Part shown: piece by piece, positions 1-8,370 of the stretch
Layout: every line of letters starts with the position of its first letter
Position numbering within the stretch: position 1 is the stretch's first letter
Source of the DNA: an uncultured Pelagibacteraceae bacterium
GTDB taxonomy: Bacteria > Pseudomonadota > Alphaproteobacteria > Pelagibacterales > Pelagibacteraceae
Reading direction: 5' to 3'
DNA: 58,380 nt
Assembly: GCA_902604305.1 (NCBI GenBank)
Contig: CACKXS010000005.1
Coordinates: 1 to 58,380, forward strand
Position numbers and translations under genes: made by a program
The notes under the pieces: generated by a model
What the model was told of the DNA's origin: nothing
Database searches by the model: none
What the model saw: the letters and a program-made list of their open reading frames with translations, nothing else

Positions 1-28
1 CAAAACTATTAAGATGAAGATAAAATTA

Positions 29-1138
29 TTATTGTTTAGGAAAATAATCTTGTAAACTTCCTTCTCTATAAACATCGGTTGTACTACAATGTAAACTTCC
101 ACCAAACCCATAAGCCTCTCTAAAATCTATAGGCAAAACTTCCATACCTAATTTATCAAGTTGCTCAGCTTGATAAACCTCACTTTTTTCTACACATACT
201 GTTTTTGGATCTAAAACTAAAATATTCATTGATAACCATATTGAATAATAAGTAAGAGGAGGAGGAGAGTTATGTGCTGGTTGTGCTGCTTCAATAATTT
301 CCCAACCGTTATTCTCAAAAAGTTTTCTTTGCTCTTTAGGAAGTTTTCTCACAGGGTTGTTTAATATTAGGCCAGGTCTGATAGGGGTAAAAGTTGCATC
401 AATATGTATAGGGTAAGGATCTCCTGGAAAATTTACAGTATGAACACGATGGTCAGGAAAATGCCTTTTTAACCAATCTATACCTTTTAAATTTGTAGTA
501 AAACCATGTTGAACAATTAAGTCTTTACCAAACCTTAAAATATCTGCAGCGTCAAAAAGAGGTTCCTCTTCAGTTGTCACAAAATATTTTTTTTCAGCCC
601 ATTCCAATCGTTGTTCAATACTTACTTCATCTGACAAATAATTTTTATGGTAATCTTTATCTGTCAACCTAGGTTTAGGAGCTGATTCATGTTTCATATT
701 TGGGTCTTCCATGAAGTATTTTTGTATCAATGGTCTATAAGCTAAATACTCAAACCATCTACATCGAAAACTCATAGTTGCTTCTAACATTTCTTTACCA
801 ACGGTAATAATTACATCTCTCGACGGCATACATCCAAACATGTGCTCTGCTTTCCAGTCAGGTGTTGCAATTTTTTCATCAAATTTTAAAGGAGTTGGTC
901 TATCAACTCTTATTCCACGACTTTCTAAAGTTTTTACAAATTTATCTAAAAGTTCATTTGATTTATCAATAGAATCTTGAGTTCTCCTGCCGTGCTTCCC
1001 TTTCATAACCGAATCGGGGGGAATTTTTACATCTACTGCGGGCTCAGGAGCTGGAATACAGCAATTATCTGCTCTACCAACAATTACATGTTTTAATGGA
1101 TCCCATTCGTTCCAGCTACTTACAATAGTCTTTTTCAT
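29..1138 (-). CDS. Glycine amidinotransferase (AGAT family)
   Basis: This enzyme transfers the amidino group of arginine to glycine or a related amine, giving guanidinoacetate and ornithine. The 369 aa match the length of family members without a mitochondrial presequence. The amidinotransferase triad is visible: Asp196 in FDAADI, His245 in HIDATF and Cys351 in GGSLHC, with spacings that fit the human enzyme (Asp254, His303, Cys407). There is no signal peptide, so it is cytoplasmic. It stands alone, divergent from the amt gene. The acceptor amine cannot be read from sequence. A ureohydrolase at 31471 could act on a guanidino product, which is inference. The family is certain and the substrate is not. 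Confidence 0.9.
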   Translation of the reverse strand: MKKTIVSSWNEWDPLKHVIVGRADNCCIPAPEPAVDVKIPPDSVMKGKHGRRTQDSIDKSNELLDKFVKTLESRGIRVDRPTPLKFDEKIATPDWKAEHMFGCMPSRDVIITVGKEMLEATMSFRCRWFEYLAYRPLIQKYFMEDPNMKHESAPKPRLTDKDYHKNYLSDEVSIEQRLEWAEKKYFVTTEEEPLFDAADILRFGKDLIVQHGFTTNLKGIDWLKRHFPDHRVHTVNFPGDPYPIHIDATFTPIRPGLILNNPVRKLPKEQRKLFENNGWEIIEAAQPAHNSPPPLTYYSIWLSMNILVLDPKTVCVEKSEVYQAEQLDKLGMEVLPIDFREAYGFGGSLHCSTTDVYREGSLQDYFPKQ

Positions 1139-1203
1139 ATAGTTAAAGTATATGCCTTATATATATTAATTTAAATAAAAAGAAATAAGCCAATCACTTA
1201 ATT

Positions 1204-1265
1204 GCATACCTGTATTTCCTAATAAACATAAATTAAACTGCATACCTGTATTTCTTAATAAGCAT
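1204..1265. repeat. Two near-identical 26-nt direct repeats upstream of amt
   Basis: Two copies of a 26-nt unit lie at 1204-1229 and 1240-1265. Both start gcatacctgtattt and differ at only two positions (c/t and a/g). The start-to-start distance is 36 nt. They sit 39-100 nt upstream of the ammonium transporter start, inside the 165-nt divergent spacer with the amidinotransferase gene. Position and spacing suggest a tandem regulator-binding site or a recent duplication of a promoter segment. No binding protein can be named from the sequence. Confidence 0.7.
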
Positions 1266-1303
1266 TTCAATTCAAATAATTAGTCATTTATTAACAAAAC
1301 ATT

Positions 1304-2590
1304 ATGAAACTATTATTATTTATAAAAACAATTTTATTGTTTATTTTTTTGGCTCTACCAGCTCATGCTGAAACGACTGTTTCAGCAGAAGTTGGTTTTA
1401 TTTTTAACACATTTCTTTTTTTAGTCTGTGGTTTTCTAGTTATGTTCATGGCAGCCGGTTTTGCAATGCTTGAAGCAGGTAGTGTAACATCAAAAAGTGT
1501 ATCTGTAATTTGCGCAAAAAATATAGGTTTATTTTCAATTGCCGGAATAATGTTTTGGATGTTTGGCTATAACCTAGCTTATGGAATACCTGAGGGAGGC
1601 TATATTGGAAGCTTTATTCCATGGTCAGATGCAAGTAAAATAGATACTGGATATTCAGATGGATCAGATTGGTATTTCCAAATGGTATTCTGCGCAACAA
1701 CAGTATCAATTGTATCAGGAACATTGGCAGAAAGAATTAAATTATGGCCGTTCTTCCTGTTTGCAGCAATTTTATCAGGAATTATATATCCAATTGTAAT
1801 GGGTTGGCAGTGGGGCGGTGGCTGGTTAGCTGCTGCAGGGTTCTCAGATTTTGCTGGATCTACACTTGTTCACTCAACTGGTGGTGCAGCAGCATTAGCA
1901 GGAGCAATTATTTTAGGACCTAGATTAGGAAGATTTACAAAATCAGGTTCTCCAGCTCCATTAAAGCCTTTTGCAGCTTCATCAATTCCATTAGTAACTA
2001 TAGGTATATTTATTTTATGGTTAGGTTGGTTTGGTTTTAATGGTGGTTCGCAACTTGCAATGGGAACAGCTGTTGATGCAATTGCAGTATCAACGATATT
2101 TATGAATACATTCTTAGCTGGAGCTGGCGGAGTAATGGCTGCTGCTTTTACAACTAGATTAGGATTTGGTAAAACTGATGTTATCCAAATGCTTAATGGA
2201 TGTATTGGTGGATTAGTAGCTATAACAGCTGAACCTTTAATGCCATCACCGATTGCAGCAATATTAATTGGTGCTGTTGGAGGTGTAATTGTGGTTTTTG
2301 GTACTAAGCTTTTATTCTCAATGAAAATCGATGATGTTGTAGGTGCAGTACCAGCACACTTGTTCGCTGGAATTTGGGGAACACTAGCTGTTCCAATAAC
2401 AAATCCTGATGTTTCATTTGGTGCACAGCTACTTGGCGTGATTTCAATAAACGCATTTGTGTTTATTGTCTCGTACATTTTATGGTCAATAATGAAAGCT
2501 ACGATTGGTATTAGATTAAGTAAGGAAGGTGAACTTAAAGGTACTGACGTTACTGAAACAGGTGTAATCGCGTATGCGATAAGAGATTAA
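1304..2590 (+). CDS. amt: Ammonium transporter, Amt family (canonical type)
   Basis: This is an inner-membrane ammonium channel of 428 aa. An N-terminal cleavable signal ends near PAHA (residues 19-22), followed by about 11 hydrophobic helices. Family residues are visible: the Asp of the SDFAG segment, the first pore His in STLVHSTGG, the second pore His in VPAHLFAG, and the AERI motif after the conserved Phe pair FQ..F. No glnK-type PII gene is adjacent. A second, divergent Amt lies at 48496-49896. The direct repeat just upstream and the hairpin just downstream suggest a single-gene unit with its own control. Confidence 0.95.
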   Translation: MKLLLFIKTILLFIFLALPAHAETTVSAEVGFIFNTFLFLVCGFLVMFMAAGFAMLEAGSVTSKSVSVICAKNIGLFSIAGIMFWMFGYNLAYGIPEGGYIGSFIPWSDASKIDTGYSDGSDWYFQMVFCATTVSIVSGTLAERIKLWPFFLFAAILSGIIYPIVMGWQWGGGWLAAAGFSDFAGSTLVHSTGGAAALAGAIILGPRLGRFTKSGSPAPLKPFAASSIPLVTIGIFILWLGWFGFNGGSQLAMGTAVDAIAVSTIFMNTFLAGAGGVMAAAFTTRLGFGKTDVIQMLNGCIGGLVAITAEPLMPSPIAAILIGAVGGVIVVFGTKLLFSMKIDDVVGAVPAHLFAGIWGTLAVPITNPDVSFGAQLLGVISINAFVFIVSYILWSIMKATIGIRLSKEGELKGTDVTETGVIAYAIRD

Positions 2591-2621
2591 TGAATCAATT
2601 AATCAATTGATCAATTGATAT

Positions 2622-2663
2622 AGGGGCTTTCTTCTCCATGTTTTCTACTCAAAGAAAGCCCCT
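2622..2663 (+). terminator. Long perfect hairpin downstream of amt
   Basis: A 12-bp perfect stem (2622-2633 paired with 2652-2663, core ggggctttctt) closes an 18-nt loop 31 nt after the amt stop. On the plus strand it is followed by ttaaaaaatt rather than a T run, so it is not a textbook intrinsic terminator. It may serve as an mRNA 3'-end stabiliser or a weak terminator for amt. Confidence 0.55.
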
Positions 2664-2713
2664 TAAAAAATTAAGTAAATATTATTCAAATTTAATATAT
2701 AAGCCTCACTAAA

Positions 2714-3277
2714 ATGAAAGAAATTAACTCAAATAAAATAAAAAATAGGATCAAAGTACATTTTAGAAAAAATAGGCAAATTATAAATAGACAGATAAAT
2801 GATTTTTTTGATTGGGTAAAAGGAGCAGAATTAGTAAGTCTAAAAGAATGTAATACTATTGAAGATCCGGTAAGACCAGAATTGGATAATGAATTTAGAA
2901 CAAGTTTTGGAAGAAAAATTTATGGAGTTAAATATAAAAATGAAATTCATGCAATAATGTGTTTTGCTTTTACAAATAAAATTCCAAAAACAGTCAAAGA
3001 ATTAGACAACTTAAGCAAAGATGCTTTTTTACAAAGTGCGCTTAGAGATCAAAAAGTTGGACAAATTGCTATTGCATACACTGTTTGGTCTAAAAAAAAA
3101 GGAGGGGGAAAGTTAATTGTAAAAGAGGTATTTAAAATGATTAAAAAATCAAATCATTTAAATAGATTGATAACCCTATCTCCATTAACAGAAATGGCAA
3201 CAAAGTTTCACTTAAGAAATAAAGCAAAACTTATTAGTGTAAATGAAACAACCCAAAATTTCGAATATACAAAATAA
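2714..3277 (+). CDS. Hypothetical protein, probable GNAT-like fold
   Basis: This 187-aa soluble protein has no signal peptide or membrane segment. The N-terminal 30 residues are very basic. The C-terminal half (about residues 105-187) runs IAIAYTVWS, a glycine-rich KKGGGK loop, a helix, then LITLSPL and an FHLRNKAKL stretch. That order resembles the acetyl-CoA-binding and C-terminal strands of GNAT-type acyltransferases and of malonyl-CoA-decarboxylase-like folds. The assignment rests on motif order only. It lies downstream of amt behind the hairpin and converges on the GMC oxidoreductase gene, so context gives no role. Confidence 0.55.
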   Translation: MKEINSNKIKNRIKVHFRKNRQIINRQINDFFDWVKGAELVSLKECNTIEDPVRPELDNEFRTSFGRKIYGVKYKNEIHAIMCFAFTNKIPKTVKELDNLSKDAFLQSALRDQKVGQIAIAYTVWSKKKGGGKLIVKEVFKMIKKSNHLNRLITLSPLTEMATKFHLRNKAKLISVNETTQNFEYTK

Positions 3278-3285
3278 ATTTAAAA

Positions 3286-4866
3286 TTAGTTCAATATAAG
3301 ATCTGAAGCTTTTTCAGCTATCATTAAAGTTGGAGCATTTAAGTTTGCACTTGGAATTTCTGGCATAACAGAAGCATCTACAACTCTTAGGTTCTGTATT
3401 CCTTTAACTTTTAAATTTTCATCAACTACCGCCATATCATCAACGCCCATTTTGCAAGTACCACATGGATGATAAGCAGTTTCCGCCTTTGATCTAATAT
3501 ATTCATCCAATTCATCATCGTTTTGTTTATCGGAACCTGGACCAACTTCTTTACCTGAATGTTTTGCCAAAGAAGGTTGAGATAAGATTTTTCTTGCAAC
3601 ATGAATGCATTCTCTAGTTTGTTTTAAATCATCTTCATCTTCTAAATAATTAAATAATATTTTTGGATAATCATAAGGATTAGAAGAATTTAGAGTTATT
3701 TGTCCTCTGCTTTTTGGATGATTTGGACTTGCATGAAGTTGATATCCATGTGAATTAGGATTAACTAAACCGTGATCAATAACAAATGATGGAAAAAAAT
3801 GAAATTGTATATTTGCTATTTTTCTTTCAGGGGAAGATTTTGCGAATCCTCCAGCTTCTAAAAAAGATTTTGAACAAGGACCTGATTTAGATAAAAACCA
3901 CTGAATACCAGCTAAAACTTTTGGAATTAGTTTTGTATAAGTATAAAGAGTGTCGGGGGTTTTGCATTCTTGCATAATATATGTTTCCAAATGATCTTGA
4001 AGGTTTTTACCAACTCCTTTTATATCACTAACCACATCAATTCCTTTTTCCCTCAAATGATCTGAATTCCCAACTCCCGAAAGCATTAATAGTTGTGGTG
4101 AATTAATTGAACCACCACTTAGTATTACTTCTTTTTCGGCATAAACTTTTTCAACTTTATTTTTTATTTTTACTTCGATGCCTATTGCTTTTTTTCCATC
4201 AAAAATGATTTTTTCAACAAATGAGTTAGAAAAAATATTTAAATTTTTTCTTTTTTTTGCAGGATTTAAATAATATTTTGTAGCACTTGCTCTCTGCCCT
4301 TCATGAATTGTTGTATCAAACATACCAAATCCTTCTTGTTCTTCTCCATTCATATCTGGATTAACTACATGTCCAGCCTCTGAGGCTGAATTTATAAAAG
4401 CCTTAAATAAAGGATTTTCATTCTTTGATTGATTGACTGGGAGTGGACCCAATGAACCTCGATATTGATTTTCTCCGCCAGACCATGTTTCAATTTTTTT
4501 AAAATAAGGTAAAACTTTTTCATAAGACCAAGACTTTAATCCAAAGTTTTCCCATCTTTCATAATCATTTCGGTTTCCTCTTACAAAAACCATTCCGTTA
4601 TGAGCCGAACAACCTCCAATCATTTTACCTCTTGGACAAAATAATCTTCTATTATTTAAATGTGGTTCTGGTTCAGAATAATATTTCCAATTATATTTTG
4701 GATCATGCATTGTATATAATAATGCTAGAGGCATTTTTACTTTCCAAATATCACTCGATCCTCCTGCTTCAAATACAGCAACTTTGTTGTTTTGATTTTC
4801 TGACAATCTATTTGAAAGAACACAGCCAGCAGAACCAGCGCCAATAATTATATAATCAAATTTCAT
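3286..4866 (-). CDS. GMC-family FAD oxidoreductase (choline dehydrogenase-like)
   Basis: This FAD-dependent alcohol dehydrogenase or oxidase has 526 aa. The Rossmann motif GAGSAGC lies at residues 9-15, the GMC signature GGCSAHNG follows near residue 85, and the catalytic His is His466 in YHPCGTCKMG with Asn510 in NLNAP. The family includes choline dehydrogenase BetA (about 550 aa), but substrate cannot be fixed by motif. It is the last gene of the five-gene minus operon and overlaps the HD oxygenase gene by 4 nt. An alcohol made or used in the same pathway, such as a choline-like or hydroxylated amine, is a reasonable guess. Confidence 0.88.
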   Translation of the reverse strand: MKFDYIIIGAGSAGCVLSNRLSENQNNKVAVFEAGGSSDIWKVKMPLALLYTMHDPKYNWKYYSEPEPHLNNRRLFCPRGKMIGGCSAHNGMVFVRGNRNDYERWENFGLKSWSYEKVLPYFKKIETWSGGENQYRGSLGPLPVNQSKNENPLFKAFINSASEAGHVVNPDMNGEEQEGFGMFDTTIHEGQRASATKYYLNPAKKRKNLNIFSNSFVEKIIFDGKKAIGIEVKIKNKVEKVYAEKEVILSGGSINSPQLLMLSGVGNSDHLREKGIDVVSDIKGVGKNLQDHLETYIMQECKTPDTLYTYTKLIPKVLAGIQWFLSKSGPCSKSFLEAGGFAKSSPERKIANIQFHFFPSFVIDHGLVNPNSHGYQLHASPNHPKSRGQITLNSSNPYDYPKILFNYLEDEDDLKQTRECIHVARKILSQPSLAKHSGKEVGPGSDKQNDDELDEYIRSKAETAYHPCGTCKMGVDDMAVVDENLKVKGIQNLRVVDASVMPEIPSANLNAPTLMIAEKASDLILN

Positions 4867-5399
4867 AAAAGTTGAGAAATTAGTAATTTTTTATATTCAT
4901 CAATATTTTTTATTTTTATATTATTTTTTTTTGCTAATTCATCAAATTTTCTTAGTTTTATTGCATTTTTAAAATAAGGCATTTTTTCGAATTCATTACT
5001 TTGTTTCTTGTTTAATACACCACCTTGTAATTTTAAACTTATCTTTGACGCATTTGAAAGATGATTATAGTAACTTTTGTTTCTAGCCAAGTATCTTTTA
5101 GCCAATACGTGATATTTTATTGGTTCAACTACTTCTTTTTTAAAAAAATTTTTAAGGTATTCATAACCTATTCTTTCATGATTACCATCTTTATTGTTTT
5201 TTACTAACTCATCAGGATCTTCAATAATAAAATGTCCATAATCATGAAGCAAACAAGAGCAAACTAAAAGATCTTTAGATTTAGCTTTTTCAGCCAACAT
5301 AGCAGATTGAATCATATGTTCTGAAATTGTAATTTTTTCACCGATGTAGAGGGATTTGTTATTTTTAAAATTAGAAATAATTTTATCTAATATATGCAT
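4863..5399 (-). CDS. PhnZ/TmpB-like HD-domain mixed-valence diiron oxygenase
   Basis: The 178-aa protein carries the full set of residues I recall for the phosphonate oxygenase PhnZ, at almost identical spacing: Tyr18, Glu21, His28, His52-Asp53, His74, His97, Lys101 in HVLAKRYL, and Asp153. PhnZ oxidatively cleaves the C-P bond of 1-hydroxy-2-aminoethylphosphonate, and TmpB acts on the trimethylated analogue to release glycine betaine and phosphate. Hydrolytic HD phosphatases lack the Tyr/Glu pair and the AKRYL motif. The gene sits between a TauD-family 2-oxoglutarate dioxygenase gene and a GMC oxidoreductase gene, so a two-step hydroxylase/oxygenase pair is likely. The substrate (2-AEP, trimethyl-AEP or another) is inference. 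Confidence 0.75.
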   Translation of the reverse strand: MHILDKIISNFKNNKSLYIGEKITISEHMIQSAMLAEKAKSKDLLVCSCLLHDYGHFIIEDPDELVKNNKDGNHERIGYEYLKNFFKKEVVEPIKYHVLAKRYLARNKSYYNHLSNASKISLKLQGGVLNKKQSNEFEKMPYFKNAIKLRKFDELAKKNNIKIKNIDEYKKLLISQLL

Positions 5400-5402
5400 T
5401 TC

Positions 5403-6235
5403 TTATTGAGGATTGTCTCCTTCAATAGCAATTCTATCCATTACTCTTTCATAGCCAAGACCTTTTCCTGGATAAAAATCTGCTATTGCATAATGAATAA
5501 CACTTCTATTATCCCAAATACAAACTGCATTTTCTGTCCAGTTAAATCTACAAGTTAAATCAAGTCTTGCCTGATGTTCAAAAATTTGTTTTAAAATTTC
5601 ATCACTTTCTTCTTTACCCATACCGATTATTTCTTTGGTATATGTCCAATTAACATACAAAATTTTTTTCCCAGTTTCTGGATGAGTTCTTACAATTGGA
5701 TGTTCGTTAGAATATTCATCATAATTTTTTTTATTATTACCTTCCATTTTTTATAATTTTTTATAAAAAATTCAGCACCTAGAGAACTATGAATTGCTTT
5801 TTTATCTTTAATTTTGTCTTTTATTTTTTCATCCAAAGTTTCCCATGCAAGCTCCATATTAGAGAAACAAGTATCTCCACCAACTGGAGGAATTTTGATA
5901 GATTTAAGTATTACCGCTTTAGTTGGCTTAAAATTATAACTCACATCGCTGTGCCAATTCTCACCCCACTGATTTTTTTCATCTTCAGCTTTTATAATTC
6001 TTACGATTTCTGGATAGTCTTTTATACCCTTAACATAAGCATGAGTTTCTAGTGGCCCAAACTTTTCAGCAAGTGCAATATGTTGATCAGTTGTTAAAGG
6101 CTGATCTCTAAAAAAAATAACTTTATGTTCCAACAATAAATTGTTTATTTTACCAAAATTTTTGTCAGAAGTATCTGTAAGGTCTATACCTTTTATTTCT
6201 GCACCTAATGCCCCTGAGAGTAATTTTACGTCCAT
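5403..6235 (-). pseudogene. TauD/TfdA-family 2-oxoglutarate dioxygenase, split by a frameshift
   Basis: Two overlapping frames together encode one normal-length TauD-type enzyme (about 277 aa). The upstream frame (5690-6235) carries the iron motif His95-x-Asp97 in NWHSDVSY. The downstream frame (ending at 5403) carries EHPIVRTHPETG and the distal His and Arg in WDNRSVIHY...YERVMDR. Neither part has all the iron and 2-oxoglutarate ligands. One extra A in the coding strand restores the frame, either in the A8 run (plus-strand T8 at 5725-5732) or in the A6 run at 5747-5752. This could be a real inactivation, an assembly error, or slippage. Start and stop fit tightly between the thioesterase and HD oxygenase genes, so the locus was built as an operon gene. 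Confidence 0.8.
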
Positions 6236-6236
6236 A

Positions 6237-6704
6237 TTATTTTTTTAGTTTTCCAGTTATAACTAAATTATCTTCTTTAAATTTTGATTTATTTAAATTA
6301 ATAAATTTATCCATAATTTTATATTTTTCATCTTCAAATTCACACACTCTTCTTTTATTTAAATCTATATATAAAGCGAGCATTTCAATAGTTGCTGATA
6401 ATTTTTTTGATGATTTTTCAATCATTTCTAATCGAAAATGCAATCTTTTTTTATCATGATTAAAATAGTTTAATAGTATTTCTACTTCATCTCCTTCTTT
6501 AACTTCATTATTATATGTTGTGTGAGTTTCAACTACCATGGTACTTCTCATTGTTGTTTTTGCAGCAGTTTCTCCCATCTTAAATTTTTCAAGCATAACT
6601 TCCCACGATTTATCAAAGATTAAAACATAGTAAGCCATGTTTAGGTGATTATTGTAATCAGTCCATTCTTTTTTAATTATTTCATTTGCTACATGTATAG
6701 TCAT
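6237..6704 (-). CDS. Hotdog-fold acyl-CoA thioesterase (betainyl-CoA thioesterase-like)
   Basis: This 155-aa 4-hydroxybenzoyl-CoA-thioesterase-type protein has the active-site pattern WTDYNNHLNMAYY at residues 14-26 (Asp16 as the likely catalytic residue), then the strand segments VVETHTTY and MLALYIDL typical of the single hotdog domain. It closely recalls the thioesterase of carnitine catabolism (CdhB) that releases glycine betaine from betainyl-CoA. The BKACE gene that would make betainyl-CoA lies divergently at 7472, which strengthens this reading. Gaps to the neighbours are 3 nt and 1 nt, so it is co-transcribed. Family confidence is high and substrate moderate. Confidence 0.8.
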   Translation of the reverse strand: MTIHVANEIIKKEWTDYNNHLNMAYYVLIFDKSWEVMLEKFKMGETAAKTTMRSTMVVETHTTYNNEVKEGDEVEILLNYFNHDKKRLHFRLEMIEKSSKKLSATIEMLALYIDLNKRRVCEFEDEKYKIMDKFINLNKSKFKEDNLVITGKLKK

Positions 6705-6707
6705 ATT

Positions 6708-7436
6708 TTAATTTTTATAACTTGGATCCTCTTTGTCTAGAATTGATCTTATGGCTTTTAAATGAAGGCTTCCCATATCTGTAGAATAATTTTCCCATTC
6801 TTGGGCAGTTTTTTCAGCAATTTCATGATTTACTATTTTTAATTCTTTTTGAGTTGATAAAGCTGTAATGTATGTTTCGCAGGCTTTCTCAAAATAATAT
6901 AATTCATCAAATGCATCTGCTATCGTTTGGCCAGTAGTTAATATCCCATGATTTGCTAATAACATTACTTTATTGTTACCAATACAAGCGGCCATTTTGT
7001 TTGATTCTTCTTCAAAGCCCAAACCTCCAAAATCATTTAATACAGCTATACGATTATAAAAACGCATTGTATTTTGATCAATTGGTGGAAGCGTTGGATC
7101 TTTCAGTGTTGATAATGCAGTAGCATATTTTGAATGAATATGAAGAATACATCTAGCATGTGGCGCTTTTTTATGGATAGCGCTATGAATATTAATTGCT
7201 GTAGGATCTACAATATCTGGGTTTTTTTTTATTTCTTCAATATTTTTTTGTTTCACAAGCACCAGATCACTCACTTTTATATTACTAAAATGTGATCCAG
7301 TTCCATTTATATAAAAATCTTCATTTGAATCTGGAACACAAACACTAAAATGGTTAGCTATACCTTCGTGCATATTAAGCTTCGCTGTCCATCTGAAAAC
7401 TGCAGCTAAATCGTTTAAAATTTCTGATCTTTCCAT
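6708..7436 (-). CDS. Class II aldolase/adducin-family protein
   Basis: The 242-aa zinc-dependent family member shows GTGSHFS near residue 46, the metal motif HIHSKYATALS and a third histidine in LLANHGILTTG. Family members are retro-aldolases, epimerases or decarboxylases acting on small sugar phosphates or hydroxy-acids. It is the first gene of the minus operon, reading away from the BKACE gene with a 35-nt divergent spacer. No substrate can be assigned. If the operon handles phosphonates or betaines, it may process a hydroxylated intermediate, which is inference. Confidence 0.85.
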   Translation of the reverse strand: MERSEILNDLAAVFRWTAKLNMHEGIANHFSVCVPDSNEDFYINGTGSHFSNIKVSDLVLVKQKNIEEIKKNPDIVDPTAINIHSAIHKKAPHARCILHIHSKYATALSTLKDPTLPPIDQNTMRFYNRIAVLNDFGGLGFEEESNKMAACIGNNKVMLLANHGILTTGQTIADAFDELYYFEKACETYITALSTQKELKIVNHEIAEKTAQEWENYSTDMGSLHLKAIRSILDKEDPSYKN

Positions 7437-7471
7437 AAATGATATGATAGTATACTTTCTTATAAATAAAA

Positions 7472-8359
7472 ATGAACAATAAAGTATTTATATCTTGCGC
7501 AGTTACAGGTTCAGGCGATACTGCATCGAAGCATCCTGATTTGCCAAAAACACCAGAACAAATTGCTAATGCTTCGATTGAGGCTGCAAAAGCTGGAGCA
7601 GCAATAGCTCATATTCATGTTAGAGAAGAAGATGGAACACCAAGCAGAAGATTAGAATTATATAAAGAAGTTGTAGATAGAGTTAGATCTAGTGAGACAG
7701 ATGTTGTTCTTAATTTAACCACAGGAATGGGTGGAGATCTAGACATTGGACAAGGAAAGAATCCTCTCGATTTTGGTCCAATGACTGATATGGCAAATGT
7801 AATGGAAAGAATCGCAAACGCAGAACAATTTTTACCAGAAATATGTACATTAGATTGTGGAACTTTAAATTTTGGAGACAGTTCGGTGATTACAGTAAAT
7901 ACACCAAATGATTTAAGAAAAGCTGCAAAAAGATTACAAGAGATAAATGTTAAACCTGAAATTGAAGCTTTTGATTTAGGTAACATGTGGTTTGGAGCTC
8001 AACTATACAAAGAAGGATTGTTAAGTGATCCGCCAATGTTTCAAATGTGTTTAGGTATACCTTGGGGTGCACCCGCAACTCCTTTAGCAATGCAAGCCAT
8101 GAAAGATATTATGCCAAAAGAAGGAATCTGGTCAGGATTTGCAATTTCAAAAAATGAAATGCCTTTTGTCGCACAAACTGTAATTATGGGAGGTAACCCA
8201 AGAGTAGGGTTAGAAGATAATTTATATTTAGAAAAAGGCAAATTAGCAACGAATGCTCAATTAGTAGAAAAAGCAATTAGAATTGTTACCGATCTTGGTG
8301 TATCAATAATGACACCTGCTGAAACCAGAGAAAAACTAAAATTAAAAAACTATAAATAA
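7472..8359 (+). CDS. BKACE-family beta-keto acid cleavage enzyme, probable dehydrocarnitine cleavage enzyme
   Basis: The 295-aa DUF849/BKACE protein has the zinc-binding HIHVRE motif (His47, His49), the loop TTGMGGDLDIG, the TLDCGTLNFGD stretch and the late metal/active-site segment RVGLEDNLYL. BKACE enzymes condense a beta-keto acid with acetyl-CoA to give acetoacetate and a new CoA ester. The ITCAVTG-like start and the GMGGDL and TLDCGTLNFG stretches match the dehydrocarnitine-specific branch as I know it, whose product is betainyl-CoA. The betainyl-CoA-type thioesterase gene next door supports this. It is a single gene converging on the SDR gene. Confidence 0.82.
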   Translation: MNNKVFISCAVTGSGDTASKHPDLPKTPEQIANASIEAAKAGAAIAHIHVREEDGTPSRRLELYKEVVDRVRSSETDVVLNLTTGMGGDLDIGQGKNPLDFGPMTDMANVMERIANAEQFLPEICTLDCGTLNFGDSSVITVNTPNDLRKAAKRLQEINVKPEIEAFDLGNMWFGAQLYKEGLLSDPPMFQMCLGIPWGAPATPLAMQAMKDIMPKEGIWSGFAISKNEMPFVAQTVIMGGNPRVGLEDNLYLEKGKLATNAQLVEKAIRIVTDLGVSIMTPAETREKLKLKNYK

Positions 8360-8370
8360 TTCAAGATTAT

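Noticed and set aside
1870-2478. Long minus-strand open frame inside amt (202 aa)
   Set aside because: It mirrors the codon pattern of a clear Amt gene and its product has no recognisable motif or sensible start context.
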